Shown piece after piece: positions 22,353 through 32,000 of a stretch of 64,000 nt of DNA. The notes under the pieces were generated by a model. That model searched no databases, was not told where the DNA came from, and saw only the letters and a list, made by a program, of their open reading frames with translations. The first letter of the stretch is position 1. Each line of letters begins with the position of its first letter. The position numbers were made by a program, and so were the translations under genes. Source of the DNA: Oscillospiraceae bacterium (GTDB lineage Bacteria > Bacillota > Clostridia > Oscillospirales > Oscillospiraceae); assembly GCA_022793095.1 (NCBI GenBank), contig JAAWCD010000109.1, forward strand, positions 52,260-116,259, given 5' to 3'.

Positions 22353-25285
22353 GGTTGTTCCTCCTGTAGGATGGCATTCCGAAGGTCCGCAATGACCCGC
22401 TCTGTCCGCAGGGCCGCGCCCTCGCTGCTCAGATGGCTGTCGATCAGATAAAAGTAAACGCCGGAATAAAGGGAGTCCTCCAGCTCCGAGATCACCGGAA
22501 CGCGGAGCAGCTCTGTCAGATGTTGGTGCAGGGCCTGGCGGGCGGCAGGTGTGCTCGCCCCGGTCAGAGAGGAGCGGTTCCGGGGCGTGTAGGTGAAATA
22601 GACGGCGACGCCGCGGGCCTGAAAGGCCCGGTAGACCTGGTTCAGCCGCTCCACATACTCCGGCGGGATGCTGCTGGCTGTGTAATCCGCGATATTGTGC
22701 CGCAGCCGCTCGTCCCGTTCGCTGTTGGGCCGGGGCAGGATGAAGTCTCCGTATTGATTGTAGGTGGAAAAGGCGTAGTAGTTCCCATCGTCGTCGTAAT
22801 GGGCGGGGCTTTCGCCGTAATTCCGGCCCGCCATGCCCCTCCGGCGGCGGAGATAGTCCCCGAAGCTGTCGAACACGCCGGAATAATTCCGCAAATCCAG
22901 CCCCGCTGCCGCGTCGTAGTTGGACTCCATCATGGCCCAGAAGGAGGCGTCCAGCCGGTTGGTGACACAGAACTGTTCCTGGACCGCGTCAAACTCCGGG
23001 GCGGAAAGGAGGATGTCTCCCTCTCCCATCAGGTTCAGGATCAGGTCCAGCTGAGGCAGGGCGTTGGTGTAGGCGTACACCCCCATATTGGCAACCTGGC
23101 AGCCGGGAAACGCCGCCCTGATGGCGGGGCTGTCGTAGCCGTACCGCCCGGAGGAGCCGGAGAAGAGGACGATTTTCTTTTGGTCCCGAATGGAGCGGAG
23201 CCAGTCGTATTTATCGGAGAAGGTGTCGAAATAGCTGCCACTGTACACCGGGCTGGACGCGGCGTTGACGTGGAGGGTGCGGGGCCCTTCACAGTCAGTA
23301 AAGCTCCCGCCGGAGACTTCCCTGAGGGCGTCATAGAGGCAGATTTCCCCAAACGTACAGCTGGAAAAGGCCCCCTCTTCCACCACGGTCAGGGCGGAGG
23401 GCAGCACCAGCCGGTCAAAATCCAACCCCTCAAAGGCTCCGGCGCAGATGCGCCCCACCGGATGCCCGTCCAGGGTTTCCGGCACCACGCAGTCCCCGGA
23501 AGGGCCCTCGTATCCGGTGATCCAGACCAGATTGTCCCGAAGTTCATAGCGGAACGCGGCTTCCGGAGACGCCTCCGCCCACTGGGCGTAGAGAACCAGC
23601 CCTTCCTGCCGGTCCGTCCGGCTGCCCAGGCCGGTGGACTGGCCGCTGCCGTCCGGCGCGGTGTTCCAGCCGGTGAGCACATGGCCGTCTCGCTGAAAGT
23701 ATCGGGTGCCCTGGACGGTGTTCACCCGAAGATGGGCGTTGTCCACCGCCAGGGAAATGCTGTCGCCCTCCCGTGTTTTCAGGACGCCGCCGTTTCCCTC
23801 ATAGCGGATGCCCGGTCCGCTCACCGGCGGATCCGGTTCCGGATTCTCCTTTGGAGGCGGCTCTGTCCCATCCCCCCGGATGCGTCCGGCGTGGGCGGCC
23901 CAGAAGTAGTTGGTGCAATAGGCGCTCAGCCGATCCTGGGGCACGTAAATCATGGCCTGTGTGCCCTCCAGCAATCCGGTCCCCACCGGGCAGCGCTCGG
24001 GGTTGGGGTTTTCCAGGGTCAGCCGCTCCAGGGCCGTGCACCCGGCAAAAGAACCGTCCTCAATGCCCCGAATGTTGCTTTGCAAGACAATTTCCTTGAT
24101 ACGCTCATTTCCGGCAAAGACCTGAGCGGTGAAGCCGGCGACCGGAACCCCGTCCCGGCTGGCGGGCGCCGTGAGGCGCTCCCGGCCCGCCCCCTCTTCC
24201 GTCAGCCCTGTCAGCCGCCAGCTGTCTCCAACGCGCTCATAATAGAAACAGTCTCCATCTCCATTGTCGCCGGAAACCAGCTCCGTCCCGGCCAGAGGGG
24301 GCATCTCCGGCAGGGCGAAGTCCACGGGCGAAGCGTCTCCCAGAACCGCTTTCAGCTCCGAAGCCAGGGCGGCGGTGTTGACCACCGCTCCAGCGCTGTT
24401 CAGATGAAAATTGGTGTCAAAAAACCACTCCGGCTCCAAAATCGCCGTGGAGGGATGCCCCAGAATTTCACAGTCCAGCCGGGCCCGGAGGGTTTCCAGA
24501 TAGCCCTCCAGCCGTGCCCGCTCCTCTTCGGACACCGCCGCCCCGTTCATGGGGCAGAACCGGTAATAGACGGCCACGCCCTTCGCCTCACAGTCCGCGG
24601 CAAAGGCGTTGACCTTCTCAAAAAAGGCTTCTTCGGGCAGCGCCGGGTCGAAGGAAATGGGCATGTTGGGATCAAAGCCCCCGGGCATCCCGTTCCGCTC
24701 CCGGCCGGGACAGCCGATGTCTCCATAGGAATTGAAGGAGGACCGGGCGTAGATCCCCTCGCCCGCCGGGGCGGCACGGTCCCGGAACAGCCGGGCCTTG
24801 GCCCCGGCGAACAGGGGAAACTGTCCCGCCATGGGGCCCCAGCGGTCCGCCGGCAGCGCGGCCAGCACCTCCGGCCGGCCGTCGGCGGCCTGCCACATGG
24901 CCTCCGGGTTGAAATAGCCGGAAAGGGTCTGCTTGCTCTGTTCTGGAGAGAAAATCACGATGTCCCCCTCCCGCAGCAGAGGCCGGGCCAGCTCCAGCAT
25001 GACCGTGGTGCCCAGCCCGGCGTAGAGTCCGAAATTTACCGCCGAATAGCCGGGCAATGCCTCCTCCAGCAAATCGCACCGGAGGCCGACGGCCACGCCG
25101 CTGCCGCCGGTGATCACGATACGGCGTCCCTCCGCGGACGCCAGAGCGTCCCACTTGACGCCCAGTCCGCCCAGAAAGGTCTCGCCATACTGGGCGGGCA
25201 GGCCGAAGGCGAACCAAGCCAGCGCCGCCGGGACGGTCAGGATGACCAGCAGGCAGGACAAAACCCGCATCCAAAGCGGCCGCAA
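22349..25285 (-). CDS. Membrane-anchored double SGNH protein with LRR and InlB repeats
   Basis: This 978-residue protein has an N-terminal membrane segment (residues 7-27) and an extracellular part with an unusual layout: SGNH/AlgX-like domain (about 55-330, RRIVITGGSGV and EGDIVIFSPEQ); BspA-type leucine-rich repeat (about 385-480, GIEDGSFAGCTALERLTL); InlB B-repeat (about 495-570, HVLTGWNTAPDGSG and LVLYAQW); second LRR (about 575-690); second SGNH domain (about 700-978, KKIVLFSGSSGRYGYD). SGNH proteins next to MBOAT proteins usually transfer acetyl groups to surface glycans. It follows the MBOAT gene by 18 bases. The start is TTG at 25285, preceded by GAGGGGAG. Confidence 0.8.
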   Translation of the reverse strand: MRPLWMRVLSCLLVILTVPAALAWFAFGLPAQYGETFLGGLGVKWDALASAEGRRIVITGGSGVAVGLRCDLLEEALPGYSAVNFGLYAGLGTTVMLELARPLLREGDIVIFSPEQSKQTLSGYFNPEAMWQAADGRPEVLAALPADRWGPMAGQFPLFAGAKARLFRDRAAPAGEGIYARSSFNSYGDIGCPGRERNGMPGGFDPNMPISFDPALPEEAFFEKVNAFAADCEAKGVAVYYRFCPMNGAAVSEEERARLEGYLETLRARLDCEILGHPSTAILEPEWFFDTNFHLNSAGAVVNTAALASELKAVLGDASPVDFALPEMPPLAGTELVSGDNGDGDCFYYERVGDSWRLTGLTEEGAGRERLTAPASRDGVPVAGFTAQVFAGNERIKEIVLQSNIRGIEDGSFAGCTALERLTLENPNPERCPVGTGLLEGTQAMIYVPQDRLSAYCTNYFWAAHAGRIRGDGTEPPPKENPEPDPPVSGPGIRYEGNGGVLKTREGDSISLAVDNAHLRVNTVQGTRYFQRDGHVLTGWNTAPDGSGQSTGLGSRTDRQEGLVLYAQWAEASPEAAFRYELRDNLVWITGYEGPSGDCVVPETLDGHPVGRICAGAFEGLDFDRLVLPSALTVVEEGAFSSCTFGEICLYDALREVSGGSFTDCEGPRTLHVNAASSPVYSGSYFDTFSDKYDWLRSIRDQKKIVLFSGSSGRYGYDSPAIRAAFPGCQVANMGVYAYTNALPQLDLILNLMGEGDILLSAPEFDAVQEQFCVTNRLDASFWAMMESNYDAAAGLDLRNYSGVFDSFGDYLRRRRGMAGRNYGESPAHYDDDGNYYAFSTYNQYGDFILPRPNSERDERLRHNIADYTASSIPPEYVERLNQVYRAFQARGVAVYFTYTPRNRSSLTGASTPAARQALHQHLTELLRVPVISELEDSLYSGVYFYLIDSHLSSEGAALRTERVIADLRNAILQEEQP

Positions 25286-25303
25286 GGCGCTCCCCTCACT
25301 TTC

Positions 25304-26692
25304 TCAGAACTGAAAATAAAGAAAGGCGTTGGCCCCGTTCTGCCCCAGCCGGAGGAGCCAGGCAGCGGCGATGGCCAGAAAGGCGTAAACACAGGTCATG
25401 TCTGAGACCTCCCGCTCTTCGCTCAGGCGGCGCAAGACCGGGTCCAAGGGCAGCAGCAGGGCCAGCCGGAGCAGGTCCGCGCCCCCCAGGCCCAGACAGG
25501 CCAGCCCCGCGCCCGGATTCCAGGGGGCGAAGAGCCGCCCAAGCAGAAACAGGGCCTGATCCAGGTTTTCCGACCGGAAGAAGAGCCAGGAGAAGCACAC
25601 CCAGCAGAAGGTAAGGCTCTGAGCCGCCAATTGTCCGGACCTGGAGCGGGGAGCGGGAACGCCCGCCCGCTCCAGCAGAAGCTCAAGCACGACCCAGCTC
25701 CCGTGGAGCAGGCCCCAGACCACAAAGGTCCAGTTCGCCCCGTGCCACAGTCCGCTGGCGGCAAAGACAACCAGGGTGGCCAGAAGCTGCCGCCTCAGCC
25801 CCCGGCGGTTTCCGCCCAGAGGCGCATAGAGGTAACCGGCGAGCCAGCGGCCCAGGCTGATGTGCCACCGCCGCCAGAAGTCCCGGATACTCCGGGCCCG
25901 GTAGGGCTGGTCGAAGTTCCGCATGAGCCGGACCCCCAGCAGCCGGGCGCTGCCCGCCGCAATCTCCGAATACCCGGCAAAATCGTTGTAGATTTGCAGG
26001 GCGAAGAGCAGGGCCGCTCCCAGAACGGCGCTGCCGTCCGGCTGGGCGGCGGCGAACGCCGCGGTCACAAAGGCGCCGCAGAAGTCCGCGATCACCACCT
26101 TGCGGAAATATCCGCTGAGCAGCAGCCGGAGCCCCATGCTCAGATCGGTCCGGCTCAGGCGGCGCTCTTTCCGGAGCTGGGGCAGAAGATCCCCCGCCCG
26201 CTCGATGGGCCCCGCCACCAGCTGGGGGAAAAAGGCCAGATACAGAGCGTAGTAGCCGAAATGCCCCTCCGCCGGCAGGTCCCGCCGGTAGATGTCGATG
26301 ACATAGGACAGGGCCTGGAAGGTGTAGAAGGAGCCGCCCACCGGCAGGAGGATGTCCCAGGGCGTCCACGTGCCGCCCAGCAGTCCGGCCAGGCTTTGGG
26401 CCAGGAAGTTGAAGTATTTGAAGTAGCCCAGCAGCCCGCCGCACAGGGCCAGCGCCAGAATCAGCACCCCCCGCCGGAGGCCGGGGTCCTCCGCCCGGGA
26501 CAGAATCCGCCCGGCCAGCCAGGAGATCCCGGCCATAGCCCCCAGCAGGAGGGTCATTGGAACGTTCCAGCTCATGTAGAAGAGGACGCTGGCCCCCAGC
26601 AGCACGATCCAGCGCCCCCGTGGGGGGCAGATCCAGTGAAGAACCGTCACCGCCGGAAGAAAGAGCAGGTAGGCCCCGGAGTCAAAGCTCAT
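25304..26692 (-). CDS. MBOAT O-acyltransferase (AlgI/DltB-like)
   Basis: A 462-residue polytopic membrane protein of the MBOAT family. It begins FLPAVTVLHWICPPRG, has about ten hydrophobic segments, and carries family signatures: FFPQLVAGPIERAGDLLPQL near 165-185, RDFWRRWHISLGRWL near 270-285, and SGLWHGANWTFVVWG near 318-332 with the invariant His. MBOAT proteins carry an acyl group, usually acetyl, across the membrane for transfer to a polysaccharide. The coupled SGNH gene is probably its extracellular partner. Why this pair sits in a rhamnosidase operon is not clear; it may modify the cell's own rhamnose glycan. Confidence 0.88.
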   Translation of the reverse strand: MSFDSGAYLLFLPAVTVLHWICPPRGRWIVLLGASVLFYMSWNVPMTLLLGAMAGISWLAGRILSRAEDPGLRRGVLILALALCGGLLGYFKYFNFLAQSLAGLLGGTWTPWDILLPVGGSFYTFQALSYVIDIYRRDLPAEGHFGYYALYLAFFPQLVAGPIERAGDLLPQLRKERRLSRTDLSMGLRLLLSGYFRKVVIADFCGAFVTAAFAAAQPDGSAVLGAALLFALQIYNDFAGYSEIAAGSARLLGVRLMRNFDQPYRARSIRDFWRRWHISLGRWLAGYLYAPLGGNRRGLRRQLLATLVVFAASGLWHGANWTFVVWGLLHGSWVVLELLLERAGVPAPRSRSGQLAAQSLTFCWVCFSWLFFRSENLDQALFLLGRLFAPWNPGAGLACLGLGGADLLRLALLLPLDPVLRRLSEEREVSDMTCVYAFLAIAAAWLLRLGQNGANAFLYFQF

Positions 26693-26919
26693 TTCCCCAC
26701 CCGCTTCCAGGGGGCGGCGGAGACCAGCAGCAGGGCCAGAAGGACCGCGAGCAGCTCCTCCAGCCCAACGCCCTCCACCAGGGCGAAAATCATGCCCGCC
26801 GCCCAGCAGAGCCCGCCCGCGAAGGAGAAATGATCTCCCTTCTCTGAGCATGCTCCCCGCCCGTTCAGGAGCAGGGCGGTCAAAAACAGTCCGCCCGCCA
26901 GGAGTCCGTGCGCCGTCAT
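26689..26919 (-). CDS. Small two-helix membrane protein
   Basis: A 76-residue protein, MTAHGLLAGGLFLTALLL at the start, with about two or three hydrophobic helices (5-18, 34-50, 52-68) and a basic C-terminus. GGAGG precedes its ATG by seven bases, and its stop overlaps the MBOAT start. I do not recognise the family. Its place between the transporter and the MBOAT gene suggests a small partner of the acyltransferase. Similar small hydrophobic proteins accompany dlt-type MBOAT genes (DltX), but this one is longer and shows no clear match. Confidence 0.55.
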   Translation of the reverse strand: MTAHGLLAGGLFLTALLLNGRGACSEKGDHFSFAGGLCWAAGMIFALVEGVGLEELLAVLLALLLVSAAPWKRVGK

Positions 26920-26933
26920 GGACAGCCCTCCGT

Positions 26934-28409
26934 TTACCGCTTTGTTCTCCGCGCCTGGATCGCCTTCTGCTCCTCGGGCAGGTTCTTTTCCACGGTCCAG
27001 AGGAAGATGAGCAGGGCGCAGGCAGCGTAGCACACCGTTTCCACCCAGATGTAGCTGATGGAGATGGCGGCCTGAGCGCCGGCGGTCTGGGCCACGCCCT
27101 CCAGCGCCGCATTCTGATTGTAGCCGCTGGCGCTGAGAATGCCGCTGAAAATGGCGTTGCAAATGGGAGTCCCCGCCACCATCAGGGCGCTGTAAATGGA
27201 CATGGTCAGGCCGTCGGTGCGGATTTTGCTCTTGAACTCGATGTGGTCAATCACGTCGGCCAGCATGGCCAGAATGAGGTAGCAGGCAGGGGCGGAGCCC
27301 AGACATTTCAGGGCCACGCCAATGGCCACGGGGATGATGTTCCCGCCGCCCAGTCCGGCGATGGCGCCGCCGGCGACGCCCACCACCATGCCCACAAAGG
27401 CCACCGGACGCTTGCCGAATTTGTTGGCCAGAGGCACCACAAAGGCGGCGGCCACCGCCATGGGAATGGCTCCCAGGATGCCCAGCAGGGACTGGGACAT
27501 GCCCCACGCGCCGGAGATGTCGTCCACCAGGGGGGCGAAGATGGAGTTGTCCAGCACCCACTGGCAGAAGAAGGCCATGGAGCCGTTTTTCAGCGCGCCG
27601 CTCCACTGGAAGCCCACGTAGAACAGCATGGCCAGCCACCACATCTTCTCACTGGTCACCGCCTTGAGCTGACGGCCCACGGACACGGCGGGCGCGCCGG
27701 TCTCCGCCGCCTCCGCGCTCTCCTCCGTCACCCGCTCCCGGGTAAACTGGTACTGAAGCAGGATGGTCAGCGCCGTGAAGATGGCGGCCGCCAGCATGGC
27801 CACGAACCACAGGCCCTGATTCTCTCCCAGCACCATGGAGGCCAGAACGGGGAAGGCCATGGAGCCCACGCCCATGACGCCCAGACCGGCCACGTTGGCG
27901 AAGGAGGCCAGCGTGGCCCGCTGCTGGCTGTTCCGGGTGGACACAGGGATCAGAGTGGCGTTGGCCGTGTTGTAAATGGGAAAGGCCACGGCATAATATA
28001 GGTTGTAGGCAATGGCAATCCACACCATTTTCACCACAGGATTGTCAAAGGGCACCACAAACATCAGTACGCAGGCCACGGACAGAGTGAGGGCGGACAG
28101 GAGAATCCAGGGCCGGGCCTTGCCCGCCATGGTGCGGGTGCGTTCGATGAGCTGGCCCACAATCAGATTGGCCGCCACGATGAGGACGGTGGACAGCAGC
28201 TGCAGTCCGGTGAGGAAGTTCAGATCCAGCTTCAGCACGTCGGTGAGGTATTTTTGCAGCATCCCGGTAAAAATGCCGGAGGACAGCAACGCGCCGAAGG
28301 GACCGATGAAGTAGCCGATCAGCATCTCCGGCAGACGTACATCGTTGGATTTGATGCGGGTGCTGGTCAGAGGGGTGTTCCAGAAGCCTTTGTCAGTTCG
28401 ATTGCTCAT
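26934..28409 (-). CDS. GPH-family sugar:cation symporter (MFS_2)
   Basis: A 491-residue, 12-helix transporter of the glycoside-pentoside-hexuronide:cation (GPH/MFS_2) family, related to MelB and XylP. IGYFIGPFGALLSSGIF is the first helix, and the loop KARPWILLSALTL and the later KFGKRPVAFVGM match the conserved cytoplasmic loops. It probably imports rhamnosylated oligosaccharide or another glycoside with Na+ or H+. It opens the operon that also encodes the GH2 and GH78 enzymes, which lack signal peptides and so fit hydrolysis after import. I start at ATG 28409, not at the earlier in-frame codon. Confidence 0.88.
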   Translation of the reverse strand: MSNRTDKGFWNTPLTSTRIKSNDVRLPEMLIGYFIGPFGALLSSGIFTGMLQKYLTDVLKLDLNFLTGLQLLSTVLIVAANLIVGQLIERTRTMAGKARPWILLSALTLSVACVLMFVVPFDNPVVKMVWIAIAYNLYYAVAFPIYNTANATLIPVSTRNSQQRATLASFANVAGLGVMGVGSMAFPVLASMVLGENQGLWFVAMLAAAIFTALTILLQYQFTRERVTEESAEAAETGAPAVSVGRQLKAVTSEKMWWLAMLFYVGFQWSGALKNGSMAFFCQWVLDNSIFAPLVDDISGAWGMSQSLLGILGAIPMAVAAAFVVPLANKFGKRPVAFVGMVVGVAGGAIAGLGGGNIIPVAIGVALKCLGSAPACYLILAMLADVIDHIEFKSKIRTDGLTMSIYSALMVAGTPICNAIFSGILSASGYNQNAALEGVAQTAGAQAAISISYIWVETVCYAACALLIFLWTVEKNLPEEQKAIQARRTKR

Positions 28410-28445
28410 AAACCTTGCGTCCTTTCTACAGGTTTTGCAGGACTT

Positions 28446-28474
28446 ATCATACATGTTATCCAGGCGGAACGCAA
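28446..28474 (-). promoter_or_regulatory. Promoter of transporter-glycosidase operon
   Basis: On the minus strand TTGCGT (28474-28469) and TATGAT (28451-28446) are spaced by 17 bases, 37 bases before the transporter ATG. Confidence 0.7.
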
Positions 28475-28485
28475 ATCATTTTAGG

Positions 28486-28525
28486 AAAAACGGCCAGGAG
28501 AATCTGTTTGAATTCTCCTGGCCGT
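28486..28525 (-). terminator. Terminator after GH3 operon
   Basis: On the minus strand ACGGCCAGGAGAATT pairs with its complement and is followed by TTTTTCC. It separates the GH3 operon from the transporter operon. Confidence 0.85.
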
Positions 28526-28534
28526 CTGCCGGGA

Positions 28535-29005
28535 TCAGTCTTTCCTGCGGACAGGGCAGAACGCACCGGCCAGTCCGATGACGATAGCCACGCCAAGGGC
28601 GATCATGCTGGCGATGGAACCGGTGGCGGAGGCCAGATTCGCGGGGGTCTGCACCTCCAGAATCACGTCCGCGTTGGAGAAGTAGATGAAGCCCAGTCCC
28701 TCCGCGCGGGCGGCGATGAGGCTGATGAGGCACAGGGCCAGCAGCACGGGAGCCACGATCTGCATCGCGCCGGAAAGGAGCTCCACAGCGGTGGCCGCGC
28801 CGCCAGACAGCTTCACCTGGCCCAGGGCGGCAGCGGCCAGAAACAGGATCAGGGCCAGAATGGCGTAGACGGTCAGGTTGGTGACCGAGGCGTTTTTGAA
28901 GTAGCCCTCGCTGTTGATGTTCACAGTGTAAAGGATGACAGAAACAAGGGTCAGAACCGCAGCGATCAGAGAAATCCAAGCGCCGGCAGACAGCTTTTTC
29001 AACAT
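28535..29005 (-). CDS. Four-helix membrane protein linked to GH3
   Basis: A 156-residue membrane protein with four hydrophobic segments (about 9-28, 44-62, 82-102, 127-147) and a predicted outside loop between helices 3 and 4 (FIYFSNADVILEVQTP). The gene begins three bases after the GH3 stop, so they are expressed together, and an AGGAGGG-like site precedes it. I recognise no family. It may anchor or hold the GH3 enzyme, which itself has membrane segments at both ends; that is inference from context. Confidence 0.6.
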   Translation of the reverse strand: MLKKLSAGAWISLIAAVLTLVSVILYTVNINSEGYFKNASVTNLTVYAILALILFLAAAALGQVKLSGGAATAVELLSGAMQIVAPVLLALCLISLIAARAEGLGFIYFSNADVILEVQTPANLASATGSIASMIALGVAIVIGLAGAFCPVRRKD

Positions 29006-29008
29006 GAC

Positions 29009-32000
29009 TTAACCCTCCTTTTTCTTGTCTGGAAGCACGGTCAGCGCAATCCAGGCTGCGGCGGCCACCACAGTCAGCGTGCCGCTGACATAGGTCATGG
29101 TCTTCAGGGCGGAATCCCACCAGACCTCCACCTTCTCGGTGGACACGTTCATAATGGCGCTGTTGGCGAAGGTGTAGAGCTGGTACTTCAGATTCTGCCG
29201 GGCCTGCTCCACCAGCGCGGAGTCGTTCTGCACGGTGGCCGGGGAGATGTATTCCCAGGTGGCGTCCACGCCGCCCTCGCCCAAGGTGATGTGGTTGTCC
29301 TCGCCGCCGAAGTCGGCCACCTGGGTGATGCCCGCCATGACCATGGACTCGGCGTTGAAATAATACTTGTTGTTCATCATGTCAGTGGAGATGAGGCCGG
29401 TGTACCCCCACTCGTTCCGCAGGATGGTCTGGAGCATGCCCGCGTGGTGGGAGGCGTTGGTGGCGCCGATGCGGTTGAAGGCGATCATGACCGCCATGCC
29501 GTCCGCGTCCTCCAGGCCGCCCTGGAAGCAGCGCAGGTCGGTCTCCCGGAATTTCTGCTCGTTCAGGTAGGCGGAGACGCCGCCCCGGTTGTGCTCCTGG
29601 TCATTGAAGCCCATGTGCTTGGGACCGTTCAGGATGCCCATGTCGGCACAGCCCTGGAGGATGCCGTAGCCCATCCGGTTGGAGAGCATGGGGTCCTCGG
29701 AGATGTACTCGTAGTTCCGGCCGTTGTAGGGGGTGCGGCGCTGAGTCAGGCCGGTGCCCCACAGGTGGAAGCGCTGGAGCCACAGGCCGGAATTGCCCTC
29801 GACGCGGCCCCACTCATAGGCCAGCTCAGGATTGAAGGAGGAGGCCAGCAGGGTCTGGGAGTGGACGTTGAAGCGGTAACCCGTCTCCTCATGCTTGGCG
29901 GTGAAGCCGCTGACGCCCTCATTCTGGAGGACCACGGGGTTTTCCACGTTGGTCAGCACGTCAGAACGGCTGCCGCCATGGATGACCGCGCCCACCGCCT
30001 CGTCGATGGTGATGGAGGAGGCCAGGGTGTTCCAGAAGGGATCGTTCACGTCGCTGAGCTGGTCGTACTGGATGTTGGCCGTGTCAAAACGCACGCCCTG
30101 ATCCGTGCCCTCGGTGGCGGGACTGTTGTTCTGAATGGTGTAGACCTGGCCCCGGAGCTGGGCGATCCACTCGTCCCTTTTGGGGCTGTCGCTCAGGCGG
30201 ATCTCCACATCGGTGTTGTAGTTGATGGGATAGGTGCCGTCCCAGTCCTGACGGGAGAGGTAGGTCACGGTGTTCTCCCCGGTCCAGTAGTTCAGGTCGG
30301 CGTTGTCAGCCACGTTGGTGACCTTGGTGCCGTTCTCCACAGAGAAAGTGTCCGCGTCCAGGGCGCCCAGGTTCCAGGTGAGCACCGCGCCATTGGCCTC
30401 GGCGTCCATTCCGTCTGCCGGGGTCTTGCCCTGGTGGGCCAGGAAGTTGTTTACCGCGGCATGGGAGCCGGGGGCGGCGGTAAACAGATAGTCGCCAGCG
30501 TCCAGGATGTAGGTCTTGGCGTTGGTATAGTCATAGCTGGCCAGGTATTTGGTGGGAACGGTGATGGTGACCTCGGCGGTTCCGCCGGCGGGCACCTGGG
30601 TTTTGGCGGAGTTCAGGAACATGACGGCGGACTTTTCCACGCCGTTCTGACGGTCATAGCCGGTGTAGGGCTGCTGGGCGTAGAGCTGAGCCAGGAAATA
30701 GCCGTCCTGATTGCTCTTGTTGGCGAGTTCCACCACGGCGGTGATATTGCCGTCGGGGGTCCGGTCCACGTCCACGCTCTTCAGGGTCTGCTCATACTCC
30801 AGGTAGGACAGGCCGTGGCCGAAGGTGTAGAGCACCTCCTGATTGTAGTCCCAGGCCGGTCCCTGAGTCGCGCCCTTGCTGGAGCTGGCGTTGGAAGCGG
30901 GGTTCATGACGGAATCGTAGTAGCGGGTCTCAAAATACTTGTAGCCCACGTAGATGCCCTCGGCCTCCACGATGTAATGGCCGCCGTTGTAGGTGGCGGT
31001 GCCGCCGAAGGAACCGGCGGTCTCGTTGCCGATTTCCACGCCGGGATAACGAGGATCGCTCCCGTTCTGGCTCACGATCTCGTAGTCGGCGTAGTAGCCG
31101 CCGCCGAAGTTCATCACGGCGGGAATGGCGGCGTTGTCGGCCACATAGGTGTCAGGCAGAGCGCCAGTGGCGTTGACCGCGCCGGTGAGCACCTTGACGA
31201 TGCCGGTGCACTGATAGTCGTTGATGACGCCGATGTAGGCGATGCCGTCCACCTCATGAGCGCCGCCCTTGGCGATGTCCTTGAGGACCATGGTGTTGCC
31301 GGAGTTGATGAGGACCACCACCTTGGAGCAGGTCTCTTTGGCCACGTCGATTACGGCCAGCTCGTCCTCGGACAGGGCCAGGGGGTCCTTGCCGGTGGCG
31401 TTCCCCGCGTAGTCCAGGGCGGAGCCGGGTGCGTAGGTGTTGCCCTCGCCGGCGCCCCGGGCGAACACGCAGACGGCGGTGGTGTTGGCCTTGTCGATCT
31501 GGTCCTTCCAACCGGCGGGGGCGCCCATGCTGGCGAACTGCTCCGGCGGGACCTCCACGATCTGGTACTCGGCCATGTCGCCGGGGGCGGCCACATAGAT
31601 GTTGTCATAGGCCACCTGGGTCTCCATCTCTCCGGTCCAGGGGTTGGCGGCCTCCTCGGTGTGCTTGTTCAGGATGCCGTTGAGATAGAAGTCCCGCACG
31701 GTCTCGTTGACCTTCACCCCCGCGTCCGTGAACGCCTGAAGCAGGTCCACCGCATCCTCGTTGCCCGCCTTCAGGTCGCCGGAGGTATAGGGGAAGGGGG
31801 CGTAAGCGGCCAGGCCGAACAGGGCCACGGTGCCGCCGGGGTCCAAGGGGAGGACGCCGTTGTCGTTCTTCATGACGGCAGTGCCCTCCTCGCCCTCCTT
31901 GATGGCCAGCGCCTTGGCGGCGGCCATCATCTCGTCAATGGTGGCGTAGTCACTCTGGAAGCGGGCGGCTCCCTCGTCGGTGACCGTGACATAGCTGGTG

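Noticed and set aside
22433..25405. 990-codon open frame opposite the SGNH gene
   Set aside because: Antisense shadow; no ribosome site or recognisable domain, while the minus-strand gene has SGNH and repeat domains.
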